Assembly: GCF_965198575.1 (NCBI RefSeq)
Contig: NZ_OZ240671.1
Location: forward strand, 2,852,001-2,916,000
Source: Lichenicola sp965198575
GTDB taxonomy: Bacteria > Pseudomonadota > Alphaproteobacteria > Acetobacterales > Acetobacteraceae
Length of the DNA: 64,000 nt
Reading direction: 5' to 3'
Part shown: positions 18,160 to 28,652 of the stretch, in pieces
Position numbering within the stretch: the first letter of the stretch is position 1
Layout: each line of letters opens with the position of its first letter
Made by a program: the position numbers and the translations under genes
Notes under the pieces: model-generated
Databases searched by the model: none
Seen by the model: only the letters and a program-made list of their open reading frames with translations
Told to the model about the DNA's origin: nothing

Positions 18160-19323
18160 TCAGTCGCCCCGGCTCAGGAAACTGGTGACGAAGTGGCGCA
18201 GCCGCTCGACGTCGAGGACCGTCTCCTGGCGGATGCCGGCCGCATGCACGTTGGTCCGGTCGAAGCGACGCACCTGGCCGAGATACGGCATGTAGTGGCG
18301 CAACCGCTGCATCAGCGCCTCGGCGAGCCTGCTGGCCGGGCCCGCATCCTCCGGTAGCCGGTCGATCGAGAAGCCGGCCAGCGGCGACAGCGTGCTCAGA
18401 ACCTGCACCAGCGGCAGCGGGCTCTCGCTGGTCAGGTGGAACGCATGGCCTTCGGTCGGCCGGCCCGCCTCCATCAGCGCGATCATCTCAGCGACCACGA
18501 CGTCGACCGGGATCAGGTCCAGGGTCGCACCGCCGGGCATCGGCAGCAGCACGGTCTCGCCCGCAACCCGGCCCGAACGGCCCAACTGCTCGATGGTCTC
18601 GGCGACCTTGTAGAACCCCGACAATGCCGACAGCCGGTGGGTGATGGAGTGGCCGATGATGATGCTCGGCCGGAAGATCCGGAACGGCAGCGCCGGCCGG
18701 GACCCATCAGCCCTGCACTCGCTGCGCACCAGGGCCTCCGCCGTCCACTTGCTCTCCTCGTAGGCGTTGGTGAAGGCGTCGGGCTGGCTGGCATCGTCCT
18801 CCAGGATGTCGCCGTCCCGGTCGCCGGCGATGTAGGCGGTGCTGACGTAATCGAATTCCGACGCACCCAGCCGGCGGGCGGCCTCGACCATGAGCCGGGT
18901 GCCCGCCACGTTGGTGCCGAGGATGGCCTCGCGGTCGGCGGCGCGGAAGGACAGGTTGGCGGCGCAATGCACCACCCGCAGCGGCACCGCGTCGCGTCCG
19001 GGGCGCCGTTCGGCCAACTGCGCGAGCCAGTCGATGTTCGACAGGTCGGCGCGGATGGCGATGGCACGCGGAAGCAGCTCGCCCAGGCCGTCATCGAGTG
19101 CCCGGTCATGCGCCGCGCGGGTGAGGGCGGCCGTCAGCCGGAGGCTCGCCGCCGCGTCGTCATCCGCCCGGATCAGGCAGATCGCACGCGCGTCCGGATG
19201 GCGGTCCAGCCAGGCGATGATGAACTGCGACCCGAGAAACCCGCTGCCTCCGGTAACCAGTAGATCGCCCGCGTCACCGTTCCGGCCGGCCGCCGTGGCA
19301 CTATCGTCGAGTCTTGGCTGCAT
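18160..19323 (-). CDS. Thioester-reductase-like NAD(P)-dependent SDR
   Basis: A 387-aa extended short-chain dehydrogenase of the NAD_binding_4 (male-sterility/thioester reductase) type. The NAD(P) motif is LLVTGGSGFLGSQF, followed by CLIRADDDAAASLRL, the catalytic region YVSTAYIAGDRDG, and YEESKWTAEALVR with the YxxxK pair. Relatives release acyl thioesters as aldehydes or act as fatty acyl-CoA reductases; there is no carrier domain here, so the substrate is open. The start at 19323 is the most conserved-looking; in-frame ATGs at 19359 and 19527 would add low-complexity residues and run into the divergent promoter. Confidence 0.72.
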   Translation of the reverse strand: MQPRLDDSATAAGRNGDAGDLLVTGGSGFLGSQFIIAWLDRHPDARAICLIRADDDAAASLRLTAALTRAAHDRALDDGLGELLPRAIAIRADLSNIDWLAQLAERRPGRDAVPLRVVHCAANLSFRAADREAILGTNVAGTRLMVEAARRLGASEFDYVSTAYIAGDRDGDILEDDASQPDAFTNAYEESKWTAEALVRSECRADGSRPALPFRIFRPSIIIGHSITHRLSALSGFYKVAETIEQLGRSGRVAGETVLLPMPGGATLDLIPVDVVVAEMIALMEAGRPTEGHAFHLTSESPLPLVQVLSTLSPLAGFSIDRLPEDAGPASRLAEALMQRLRHYMPYLGQVRRFDRTNVHAAGIRQETVLDVERLRHFVTSFLSRGD

Positions 19324-19385
19324 TGGGTCTCTGCTCGTGGAACTCTGGGAGCTGTGCATCGTCCTGTCGCGATGCAAGCCGGCCT

Positions 19386-19394
19386 TGCTATACT
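19386..19394 (+). promoter_or_regulatory. Extended -10 element upstream of the DUF6481-like gene
   Basis: TGCTATACT is a good extended -10 (TGnTATAAT) about 115 bp before the proposed coding start; no convincing -35 is present, as is common for extended -10 promoters. If real, transcription starts near 19401, downstream of the only upstream in-frame ATG (19397). Confidence 0.45.
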
Positions 19395-19510
19395 GGATGT
19401 GGTCGCCAGATGGGAAACGCGGTACTGCTCCGGCCGTATCCGTCTCCCTGGCCCTCCGCGGGCCGATCGCGACGGACCATGTTCTCCACCATCTTCCGAG
19501 GGCCAAGACC

Positions 19511-19870
19511 ATCTTCAAGGGAAACAAGTTCGGCGAACGTCAATCCACGTCCGCTGATGCGAAGCGTGCCGTGCTCGCCAAGTTCCAGCAGCGTCCGTCG
19601 CCCGACGATCCAGAGGTCCAGGCCCGCGCGGCCGAACGCAAGGCGATCGCAGAGGCGCGTGAGGCCCGGCTTGCCGAGCGGCGTGTCGAGCGCGAGGCCG
19701 AGGCCGCGCGTCAGGCCGCAGAGCGCGAGGCAGCGGCGGCTGCCGAGGCGGTCCGGCGCAAGGAGGAGGAGGCCCAGGCTCTCGAAGCCGCACGGGCCGA
19801 GGCTCTCCTCAAGCTCGAGCAGAAGGCGGCCCGCGACGCCCGCTACGCCGCCCGCAAGGCTCGCCGCTGA
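19511..19870 (+). CDS. DUF6481-like charged coiled-coil protein, unusual start
   Basis: A short, highly charged Ala/Arg/Glu-rich helical protein of about 119 aa. The start region IFKGNKFGERQSTSADAKRAVLAKFQ resembles the DUF6481 family, and the rest is one long heptad-like helix (AEAREARLAERRVEREAEAA). No ATG, GTG or TTG lies in frame near this beginning. The only upstream in-frame ATG (19397) would add 38 foreign-looking residues and lies at or before the probable transcription start. An ATC at 19511 preceded by GAGGG 10 nt upstream is the best start. Alternatively the natural ATG at 19479 was put out of frame by a 20-bp insertion. Function is unknown. Confidence 0.6.
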   Translation: MFKGNKFGERQSTSADAKRAVLAKFQQRPSPDDPEVQARAAERKAIAEAREARLAERRVEREAEAARQAAEREAAAAAEAVRRKEEEAQALEAARAEALLKLEQKAARDARYAARKARR

Positions 19871-19929
19871 TCCAATCGGAGCCGTCACCGGACGTCGATG
19901 CCGCGCCGCCGGTCGCGCCACCCCACGCG

Positions 19930-20748
19930 GTGGTTACGGGCGGCACCGGCGGTATCGGCCGATGGGCGGCACTCGGGCTCGCAGAAGCCGGCTACCAGGT
20001 GATCCTGGTCGGCCGCGACCCGGAGCGACTACGCTCCGCGTCCGACTGGATAGGCGGGCGTGTGCCGAACCGGGTGCCGCTGTCGATCGAGGCCGACCTG
20101 TCACTGCTGGCTCAGACCCGGCGGGCGGCGGCAGAGGTGCTCGAACTGACCCCGGTCCTGGACATCCTGCTCAACAACGCCGGGACTCTGTCCAGCCGGC
20201 GTGCCGACACCGCCGAGGGCCACGAGACCACCCTTGCGGTGAACCATCTTGCGCCGTTCGTGCTGACCCGGGCACTGCTTCCCGCCTTGCAGCGCTCCGG
20301 GCATGGCCGCGTGGTGATGACGGGCTCCTCGACCTCCGACCGTGCCCGCATCGATCCGGACGATCTGGAACTGCGTCGGCGCTGGCGAATGACCCGCGCC
20401 TATGGTCGCTCCAAACTCGCGTCGCTGATGACCAGCATCGAGCTGGCCGGCGAGGCGGCGGGGTCCGGGGTCACCATCAACGTGGTGCATCCGGGCCTGG
20501 TGGCGACCGGGCTGGTGCGGACCGGCGGCATCGTCCAGCTCGCCTGGAGGGCGATGGCGCCGTTCGCGCTGACCGAAGCACAGGGCGCCGAACCGCTGCT
20601 CGATGCCGCCTTGTCGCCGGGACTCGCAGGGGTCAGCGGATGCTATCTGAAGCGGTGCGCCGTGGTTGCGCCGAACCCGCTTGCGGATGATCCCGGTCTG
20701 CGCCGGCGCGTGTTGCGGGCGACTGCGCACCTGGTCGGGCAGGCCTGA
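19930..20748 (+). CDS. Short-chain dehydrogenase/reductase
   Basis: A classical-type SDR of at least 272 aa. It has the cofactor motif VTGGTGGIGRWAAL, LNNAGT, a catalytic Ser in VVMTGSSTSDR, and YGRSK (YxxxK). The retinol-dehydrogenase-like pattern (EGHETTLAVNHLAPFVLT) fits a broad group acting on lipids or alcohols; the substrate is unknown. The listed GTG lies inside the first beta-strand of the fold, so the true start is probably upstream. The only upstream in-frame candidate is the CTG at 19867, which overlaps the stop of the preceding gene (CTGA). The 3' end overlaps the convergent SDR by 116 bp. Confidence 0.85.
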   Translation: MVTGGTGGIGRWAALGLAEAGYQVILVGRDPERLRSASDWIGGRVPNRVPLSIEADLSLLAQTRRAAAEVLELTPVLDILLNNAGTLSSRRADTAEGHETTLAVNHLAPFVLTRALLPALQRSGHGRVVMTGSSTSDRARIDPDDLELRRRWRMTRAYGRSKLASLMTSIELAGEAAGSGVTINVVHPGLVATGLVRTGGIVQLAWRAMAPFALTEAQGAEPLLDAALSPGLAGVSGCYLKRCAVVAPNPLADDPGLRRRVLRATAHLVGQA

Positions 20749-21772
20749 GATCGGTCGCTGCGGGTGGCCGTGCCACGGGCTCGCCTGCAAGCGGCCGCGT
20801 GGTCGGGAGACGCCGCCAGATCGATAGCAGCCGCAGGTGTGTGCTCCAGCCGCGCGCCCTGCTGGCGAAGCCGCCCTGCATCCGGCACCTGCTGTCCTGC
20901 GGCTGGAACAAAGCGGGTGCGGAGGCGCGGTCGGGCAGGGATCCGGCATCGTCCTGCGGCAGCTCGGAGGCGAAGTCGCTCTTGGAGACCAGGTAGCCGG
21001 CGAGCCGCAGCGACAGCCGCGTGATCAGCGCATAGGCGATCACCACGCCGGTCAGGATCATCTCGCCGCCGCGGCCGGTGGCGCATGCATACACCCCCTC
21101 GGCCGCGACCTCGGGAGCATAGACAGGCGGCACCGGTCGCGCCGGAAACCCCATATGCGAGGCGGCGTGGTCGAAGAACGGCGTGTTGATCGCCGGTGGG
21201 AACAGCGTGCCGACCCGGACCCGGCTGCCGGCAAGACGCAGCTCCAGCCGGAGCGATTGGCCGAACGCCCGCACCGCCGCCTTGGCGCCCGAATAGGAGC
21301 TCATCAGCGGCACGCCATGGAACACCACGGCCGAGCAGACATTGACGATACTGCCTTCGTTGCGGGGCTGCATGTGCGCCAGCGCCACGCGGGTCCCGTT
21401 GACGGTTCCGAGATAGGTGACGTCGGTCACGCGGCGGAACTCGCGCTCGCTCACGTCGGTGAAGCGCCCGTACACACCGTTCCCGGCCGCGTTGACCCAG
21501 ACGTCGATCGGGCCGAGCGCCGCGGTGATCGACCTCGCCGCCGACGAGAGTGCCTCGCTGTCGATGACGTCCGCTGCGGCATGGGTGAGCCTGGCACCCG
21601 GGGTCAGGCTCGCGATCAGCGCAACCGCGTTGACCAGTCGCGCATCGCTGCGTGAGATCAACCCGACGCGCCAGCCCCGTGCGGCGAACAGTGCGGCACT
21701 GCACAGCCCGATCCCGGACGACGCGCCGGTGATCGCCACCACTCGTGTCCGCTCCGGCTTCGTCATGACCAT
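20633..21772 (-). CDS. SDR family oxidoreductase with basic C-terminal tail
   Basis: A 379-aa SDR. The catalytic domain (residues about 8-260) has ITGASSGIGLCSAA, NAAGNGVYG, VNVCSAVVFHGVP and YSGAKAAVRAF (YxxxK). It is followed by a tail with APALFQPQDSR and MQGGFASRARGW, a pattern also seen in related alphaproteobacterial SDRs. The last 70 or so residues are Pro/Arg-rich and may be read-through: they extend 116 bp into the 3' end of the convergent SDR. Either a stop was lost or the overlap is real. ATGs at 21772 and 21766 are equally possible starts. The substrate is unknown. Confidence 0.8.
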   Translation of the reverse strand: MVMTKPERTRVVAITGASSGIGLCSAALFAARGWRVGLISRSDARLVNAVALIASLTPGARLTHAAADVIDSEALSSAARSITAALGPIDVWVNAAGNGVYGRFTDVSEREFRRVTDVTYLGTVNGTRVALAHMQPRNEGSIVNVCSAVVFHGVPLMSSYSGAKAAVRAFGQSLRLELRLAGSRVRVGTLFPPAINTPFFDHAASHMGFPARPVPPVYAPEVAAEGVYACATGRGGEMILTGVVIAYALITRLSLRLAGYLVSKSDFASELPQDDAGSLPDRASAPALFQPQDSRCRMQGGFASRARGWSTHLRLLSIWRRLPTTRPLAGEPVARPPAATDLRPARPGAQSPATRAGADRDHPQAGSAQPRRTASDSIR

Positions 21773-22004
21773 GGATGTGCAGGCAGGCTGGGGCGCATGG
21801 CGTATTAGCACTGCGAGCCCGACCCCTGTAAATCGAGCCGGCGGCTTTGATGGCGCACGGCCGGCGCACGGTTTCTGGAGCAATCCCGTGGGCGTCCGGC
21901 TTCTGCGGGTCGCGTCGTCGGGCGCATTGGGTTATGGGCTGGCGGTATCCGGGACGACGATTGCTGCCCTCGTTTCCGCCACTCGCGCCAGGAGCCTGTC
22001 CGCC

Positions 22005-22934
22005 ATGCCGCACGGTCCCGAGACGCTTGCGCACGCCGTCGACCGGACCGCCCCCATGCATCCGGCCGACGTCGATGGCGACGACCTGGCACTGCTCGAT
22101 GGCTTCGTGACGATGGCGCTGCAGGCCGGGGCGGCGATCCTCGAGATCTATAACGGCGAGGCGGTCGCGAGCCTCGTGAAGCGCGACGGCTCGCCGGTCA
22201 CGGCGGCGGACCGGGTCGGCGAGGCGATCATCCTGGCGGCGCTCGATCGGCTGGCGCCCGGTCTGCCGGTGGTGGCCGAGGAGGCAGTGGCCGCCGGCAC
22301 GGTGCCGCTCACGTCCGGCGATTTCATCCTGGTCGACGCACTCGACGGCACCCGCGAGTTCGTCGCGCGACGCGAGGACTTCACGGTCAATATCGCGCTG
22401 GTTCGTGATCGGTGTCCGGTCCTCGGCGTGGTGTTCGCTCCGGCACTCGGGGCGCTTTATGCGGGGCTGCCGGGTGGCGGCGCCTGGCGGGGCGACATCG
22501 TCAACGGGGCCGCGGCCGCCTGGATGCCGATCTCGGCCGCACGGCGCGAGGGTGGCGCGGCTGCCGGCCTGCGGGTGGTGGCCAGCCGCTCGCACATGAG
22601 CGACGCGACGCGCGACTATATCCGCCGGTTCGACGTGGCAGGGCTGGTGTCGGCGGGCTCGTCGCTGAAGTTCTGCAGGGTGGCGACGGGCGAGGCGGAT
22701 CTGTATCCGCGCCTCGGCCGCACCATGGAGTGGGACACGGCAGCCGGCGATGCGGTGCTGCGCGCGGCCGGTGGCACGGTCGTGACGCTCGGAGGGCTGC
22801 CGCTGACCTATGGCAAGCGCCGGCAGCCGGACGACGCCGATTTCGCCAACCCGTGGTTCGTGGCGCACGGCGCGTTCGATCTCGCGGCCTGCAGGGTCGA
22901 CCGGGCGACTGCCGCATCGGAGCGGGTTTCTTGA
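22005..22934 (+). CDS. cysQ: 3'(2'),5'-bisphosphate nucleotidase CysQ
   Basis: A magnesium-dependent inositol-monophosphatase-fold enzyme of 309 aa that removes the 3' phosphate of PAP/PAPS, recycling the by-product of sulfate reduction. Metal motifs are VVAEEAV (Glu-Glu), LVDALDGTREF (DxxDGT) and EWDTAAGDAVL. AGGAG lies 10 nt before the ATG. Its last 4 bases overlap the TTG start of cysD, so it is the first gene of a sulfate-activation operon, which supports CysQ rather than inositol monophosphatase. A start at 22056 is possible. Confidence 0.9.
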   Translation: MPHGPETLAHAVDRTAPMHPADVDGDDLALLDGFVTMALQAGAAILEIYNGEAVASLVKRDGSPVTAADRVGEAIILAALDRLAPGLPVVAEEAVAAGTVPLTSGDFILVDALDGTREFVARREDFTVNIALVRDRCPVLGVVFAPALGALYAGLPGGGAWRGDIVNGAAAAWMPISAARREGGAAAGLRVVASRSHMSDATRDYIRRFDVAGLVSAGSSLKFCRVATGEADLYPRLGRTMEWDTAAGDAVLRAAGGTVVTLGGLPLTYGKRRQPDDADFANPWFVAHGAFDLAACRVDRATAASERVS

Positions 22935-23830
22935 CGATCCTCACTCATCTGCAGCGCCTGGAGGCCGAAAGCATCCACATCCTGCAGGAGGTGGTGTCGG
23001 AAACCGAACGGCCGGTGATGCTGTATTCGGTCGGCAAGGACAGCGCGGTGATGCTGCACCTGGCCCGCAAGGCGTTCTTTCCGGGATCGCCGCCGTTTCC
23101 GCTGCTGCATGTCGACACCACCTGGAAGTTCCAGGAGATGTACCGCCTGCGCGACCGGATGGCGCTGGATAGCGGCATGCAGCTGCTGGTGCATCACAAC
23201 CCGGACGCGATGGCGCGCGGCATCAATCCGTTCGATCACGGCGCGCTGCATACCGACCTGTGGAAGACCGAGGGCCTGAAACAGGCCTTGGACAAGCATG
23301 GCTTCGACGCGGCGTTCGGGGGAGCCCGTCGGGACGAGGAAAAAAGCCGTGCCAAGGAGCGGATCTTCTCGTTCCGATCGGCCAGCCATCGCTGGGATCC
23401 GAAAACGCAACGTCCGGAGCTCTGGCAGTTGTACAACGCGCGCAAGAATCGCGGCGAGAGCATCCGGGTGTTCCCGATCTCGAACTGGACCGAGCTCGAT
23501 ATCTGGCAATATATCCAGCTCGAGAACATCCCGATCGTGCCGCTGTACTTCGCCGCACCCAGGCCGACGGTGAAGCGTGACGGGATGATCCTGGTGGTCG
23601 ATGACGAGCGTTTCCGCCTGGCGGAGGGAGAGGTGCCGGTGCAGCGATCGGTGCGGTTCCGCACCCTCGGCGATTATCCGCTGACCGGTGCGGTGGAGAG
23701 CGATGCGGCCACCCTGTCGGAGGTGATCCAGGAAATGCTGCTGACCACGACGAGCGAGCGGCAGGGCCGGGCAATCGATCATGACGTTGCCGCCTCCATG
23801 GAAAAGAAGAAGCAGGACGGGTATTTCTGA
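22931..23830 (+). CDS. cysD: Sulfate adenylyltransferase subunit 2 (CysD)
   Basis: The catalytic ATP-pyrophosphatase subunit of ATP sulfurylase, 299 aa, which makes adenosine 5'-phosphosulfate from ATP and sulfate. The PP-loop variant SVGKDS is at residues 33-38, with VDTTWKFQEMYRLRD and FGGARRDEEKSRAKER as further family blocks. A TTG start is proposed: it overlaps the cysQ stop (TTGA), has GGAG 8 nt upstream, and gives the usual N-terminus (LTHLQRLEAESIHI). The gene ends TGATG, overlapping cysN, its obligate partner. Confidence 0.95.
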   Translation: MTILTHLQRLEAESIHILQEVVSETERPVMLYSVGKDSAVMLHLARKAFFPGSPPFPLLHVDTTWKFQEMYRLRDRMALDSGMQLLVHHNPDAMARGINPFDHGALHTDLWKTEGLKQALDKHGFDAAFGGARRDEEKSRAKERIFSFRSASHRWDPKTQRPELWQLYNARKNRGESIRVFPISNWTELDIWQYIQLENIPIVPLYFAAPRPTVKRDGMILVVDDERFRLAEGEVPVQRSVRFRTLGDYPLTGAVESDAATLSEVIQEMLLTTTSERQGRAIDHDVAASMEKKKQDGYF

Positions 23831-25746
23831 TGAGCGGCGAGCCGGAAGCGTCCAGGCAGTATGCGACCGATGCGCTGATCGCGCAGGATGTCGACGCCTA
23901 TCTCGACCGGCATCGGCATAAATCGCTGTTGCGCTTCATTACCTGCGGTTCGGTGGATGACGGCAAGTCCACGCTGATCGGACGCCTGCTCTATGACAGC
24001 CGGATGATCTTCGACGACCAGCTGGCAACCCTCGAAGCGGACAGCCGGCGGCTCGGCACGCAGGGCCAGAACATCGATTTCGCGCTGCTGGTCGACGGGC
24101 TGGCGGCGGAGCGCGAGCAGGGCATCACGATCGACGTCGCGTATCGTTTCTTCTCGACCGAGCGCCGCAAGTTCATTGTCGCCGATACGCCGGGACACGA
24201 GCAATACACGCGAAACATGGTGACCGGCGCCTCCACGGCCGACCTCGCGGTGATCCTGATCGATGCGCGCAAGGGCGTGCTGACGCAGACCCGCCGGCAT
24301 AGTTATCTCGCGCACCTGCTCGGCATCCGCAACCTGGTGCTGGCGGTCAACAAGATGGACCTGATCGGCTACGATCAGGCGCGCTACGACGCGATCGTTG
24401 CCGAATACGGGGAGTTTGCGCGCTCGATCGGGATCACCGCCTTCACCCCGATGCCGATTTCGGGCCTTGCCGGCGACACCATCACGAGCGTTTCGCCGAA
24501 CATGCCGTGGTACGCCGGGCCGACGCTGATCGAGCATCTGGACACCGTGCCGCTCGAGCTGACGATCGAGCAGGACAGGCCGTTCCGGATGCCGGTGCAG
24601 CTGGTGAAGCGGCCCAACCTCGATTTCCGCGGCTTCTCCGGACTGATCGCGTCCGGCGTGGTGCGTCCGGGCGATCCGGTGCGCGTCCTGCCGTCCGGAC
24701 GCACCACCCGGGTCGCCCGCATCGTCACCTTCGATGGTGATCTCGAGCAGGCGGTGGCCGGGCAGTCCGTCACGCTGACGCTGGCCGACGAGGTGGATTG
24801 CTCGCGTGGCGACGTGATCAGTGCCGCCGATGCGCCGCCGGAAGTTGCCGACCAGTTCGAGGCGACGCTGATCTGGATGGCCGACGAACCGATGCTGCCG
24901 GGGCGGCCGTACTTGCTGAAACTCGCCAGCCAGATGGTGACGGCGCAGGTGCAGGCTCCGAAATACCAGGTGAACGTCAACAGCATGGAGCATCTTGCGG
25001 CGCGCACGCTGGAGCTGAACGCAATCGGCGTCGCCAATCTCTCGACCGACCGGCCGCTGGTATTCGCACCATACGCCGAAAGTCGCGAACTCGGCGGATT
25101 CATCCTGATCGACAAGATCAGCAATGCGACGGTGGCGGCAGGCCTGCTGCATTTCGCGCTGCGCCGGGCACAGAACATCCATTGGCAGGCGATCGAGATC
25201 AATCGCGAGGCGCATGCGAGCCAGAAGCAGCAATCGCCGCGCGTGCTGTGGTTCACCGGGCTTTCCGGGGCGGGGAAATCGACGATCGCGAACCTGGTCG
25301 AGAAGAAGCTGCACGCGCAAGGGCGTCACACCTTCCTGCTCGATGGCGACAACGTCCGGCACGGGCTCAACAAGGATCTCGGATTCAGTGATGCAGACCG
25401 GGTGGAGAACATCCGCCGCATCGGCGAAGTCGCGCGGTTGATGACCGATGCCGGGTTGATCGTGCTGACCGCGTTCATCTCGCCGTTCCGGCCGGAACGC
25501 GCGATGGTGCGCTCGATGCTGCCGCCCGGCGAATTCATCGAGATCCATATCGACACGGCACTCGCCGAGGCCGAGCGGCGCGACGTGAAGGGGCTCTACG
25601 GCAAGGCCCGTCGCGGTGAGCTGAAGAACTTCACGGGCATCGACAGCCCTTACGAGCCGCCGGAAAACCCCGAGATCCGCATCGACACCAGCACGACGAC
25701 GCCGGAGCAGGCGGCCGAGCTGATCGTGGATTATCTCTCCGGCTGA
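23830..25746 (+). CDS. cysN: Bifunctional sulfate adenylyltransferase subunit 1 / APS kinase (CysNC)
   Basis: A fusion of 638 aa. Residues 1 to about 450 are CysN, an EF-Tu-like GTPase that drives ATP sulfurylase: G1 GSVDDGKS at 40-47, DTPGHEQYTRNM and NKMDL, then two beta-barrels. Residues from about 470 on are CysC, APS kinase, with the P-loop GLSGAGKS at about 477-484, DGDNVRHGLNKDLGFS, and FISPFRPER. It yields PAPS and is common in alphaproteobacteria. Three genes in a row overlap (cysQ-cysD-cysNC), so balanced, coupled translation is expected. The reductase genes are not in the window. Confidence 0.96.
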   Translation: MSGEPEASRQYATDALIAQDVDAYLDRHRHKSLLRFITCGSVDDGKSTLIGRLLYDSRMIFDDQLATLEADSRRLGTQGQNIDFALLVDGLAAEREQGITIDVAYRFFSTERRKFIVADTPGHEQYTRNMVTGASTADLAVILIDARKGVLTQTRRHSYLAHLLGIRNLVLAVNKMDLIGYDQARYDAIVAEYGEFARSIGITAFTPMPISGLAGDTITSVSPNMPWYAGPTLIEHLDTVPLELTIEQDRPFRMPVQLVKRPNLDFRGFSGLIASGVVRPGDPVRVLPSGRTTRVARIVTFDGDLEQAVAGQSVTLTLADEVDCSRGDVISAADAPPEVADQFEATLIWMADEPMLPGRPYLLKLASQMVTAQVQAPKYQVNVNSMEHLAARTLELNAIGVANLSTDRPLVFAPYAESRELGGFILIDKISNATVAAGLLHFALRRAQNIHWQAIEINREAHASQKQQSPRVLWFTGLSGAGKSTIANLVEKKLHAQGRHTFLLDGDNVRHGLNKDLGFSDADRVENIRRIGEVARLMTDAGLIVLTAFISPFRPERAMVRSMLPPGEFIEIHIDTALAEAERRDVKGLYGKARRGELKNFTGIDSPYEPPENPEIRIDTSTTTPEQAAELIVDYLSG

Positions 25747-25791
25747 GCGATCGGCAGGTTGCCCCGCGAGCGGCTCTAGAAGGTCAACGAC

Positions 25792-25822
25792 TGCCTCCCT
25801 GTAAAGGCCCGTCATGGAGGCA
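25792..25822 (+). terminator. Inverted repeat between cysNC and lutC
   Basis: TGCCTCC and GGAGGCA form a perfect 7-bp stem over a 17-nt spacer in the gap between these convergent genes. It has no T-run, and the loop is long, so a terminator role is only possible. Confidence 0.35.
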
Positions 25823-25849
25823 AAGGCGAGGTCTCCTGCGCCGAAACCG

Positions 25850-26430
25850 CTACGGCGTGAGCAGGACCGTGAGAGCCCTCACGCCTTGTGCGCCATGGAT
25901 CAGCACGCCCTCGATATCCGCCGTCGCGGACGGACCGGTCTGCAGCACGAGGTAGTTTCCGGCGAGGAAGTCCGGGCGGGCATAGGCATCGTGCAAGGTC
26001 TCGAGGATCGTGTCGGGATCGACCAGGATCAGCAGCCGCTGTGCCAGGTAGCCGAGCGAGTTGACCCCGAGATCGACGGCCCGCAAGGCCACCGAGCCGG
26101 TCTCGGCGACGGCGAAGCGTGCGCGCAGCACCGCCAGGTCCACGTCGGCCATCGAGGCCGGGTCGGCGTCGGAGACCGGCCGGTTGCCGGGCAGGTCGGC
26201 CACCATCGAGCAGACGATTGCGGCCTCGTCGATCATCGCGCGGGCAGGGGCAAGGCGGTCGTCGGGCGGGCCGGGGTCGAGCAGCCTGCCGCCCATCTGG
26301 GTCAGTCGCCGCCGGAACTCCTGGAGGCGCGGTTCGTGTTGCGACCTCCCGCCGACCGGGAGTTCAGGGAGCGGCCGCTCGAGGTGCGGGCGGTTGCGGC
26401 GGATCGACGCCAGAACCGTCTCCCGGGAGG

Positions 26431-26434
<4 letters not shown>
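25850..26434 (-). CDS. lutC: L-lactate utilisation protein LutC (LUD domain)
   Basis: A 194-aa LUD-domain protein, one of three parts of the LutABC complex that oxidises L-lactate to pyruvate. The domain shows VAETGSVALRAVDLG, LILVDPDTIL and QTGPSATADIEGVLIHGAQGV, the usual LutC core. Its ATG overlaps the lutB stop (ATGA). It is the last gene of the long - strand operon beginning with the GntR-type regulator, which fits disposal of the L-lactate made by the fuconate pathway. Confidence 0.92.
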
Positions 26435-27926
<1,492 letters not shown>

Positions 27927-27930
<4 letters not shown>

Positions 27931-28652
27931 GCGTTCAGCACCTGTGCGATATGGATGAACTGCAGATCCAGCCCATGCCGCGACGCGCTGCCGGCCTGGT
28001 GCATCAGGCACGACATGTCGGCCGACACGACGTATTCCGCACCGCTGCGCGCCTGGCGGGTGACCTTGTCCAGCCCCATGCGCGCCGAGACCGCCTGCTC
28101 GGACACCGAGAAGGTGCCGCCGAAGCCGCAGCATTCATCGGCGCGCTCCGTCTCGACCAGTTCGAGCTCCTGCACCCGGGCCAGCAGCGCCCGCGGCTTG
28201 GAAAAGAACGCGACATTGAGCTCGGGTACGGACTCGTGCCCGAGACTCCGCAGCGCCGTGCAGCCGTTATGCAGCGTGACGCGATGCGGGAACGTGGCTG
28301 ACGGAAGTTTGTCCGCGCCGACGACGTCGTGCAGGAACTCCACCAGCTCGTATGTCCGCGCGCGCAGCTCACGGGGCAGATTGGACTTGTTGCGCACGTG
28401 ATGCACGCAGCTCGCGGACGGGCAGACGACTGCGTCGAAGCTGTCGAAATTGCGGACGAACAACGCCTCGACCGGTCCGCACTCACCGATGAAGCCGCTG
28501 TTTCCCATCGGCTGGCCGCAGCAGGTCTGCGCCTCGGGATACGCGACCGAGTGCCCCAGCCGTTCGAGCAGTTCGAGCGTGGCGATTCCGACATCACGAT
28601 AGAACAGGTCGATGAAGCACGGAATGAACAGCCCGATCCGCATGACCGTCAT
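27927..28652 (-). CDS. lutA: L-lactate utilisation protein LutA (CCG domains)
   Basis: A 241-aa protein with two CCG (cysteine-rich) domains, TCCGQPMGNSG and ECCGFGGTFSV, as in heterodisulfide-reductase-like and glycolate-oxidase subunits; they hold iron-sulfur clusters for electron transfer in LutABC. The ATG at 28652 overlaps the dehydratase stop (ATGA); a second ATG at 28643 begins the conserved MRIGLFIPC. Its place between fuconate dehydratase and lutB ties lactate oxidation to the sugar pathway. Confidence 0.92.

Noticed and set aside
20643..22868. 741-aa open frame on the - strand
   Set aside because: It runs across the strand opposite cysQ and in another frame through an SDR, rich in Arg/His/Gly with no motif, so it is a shadow.
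23779..25815. 678-aa open frame on the - strand
   Set aside because: Exactly antisense to cysNC, which has full motifs.
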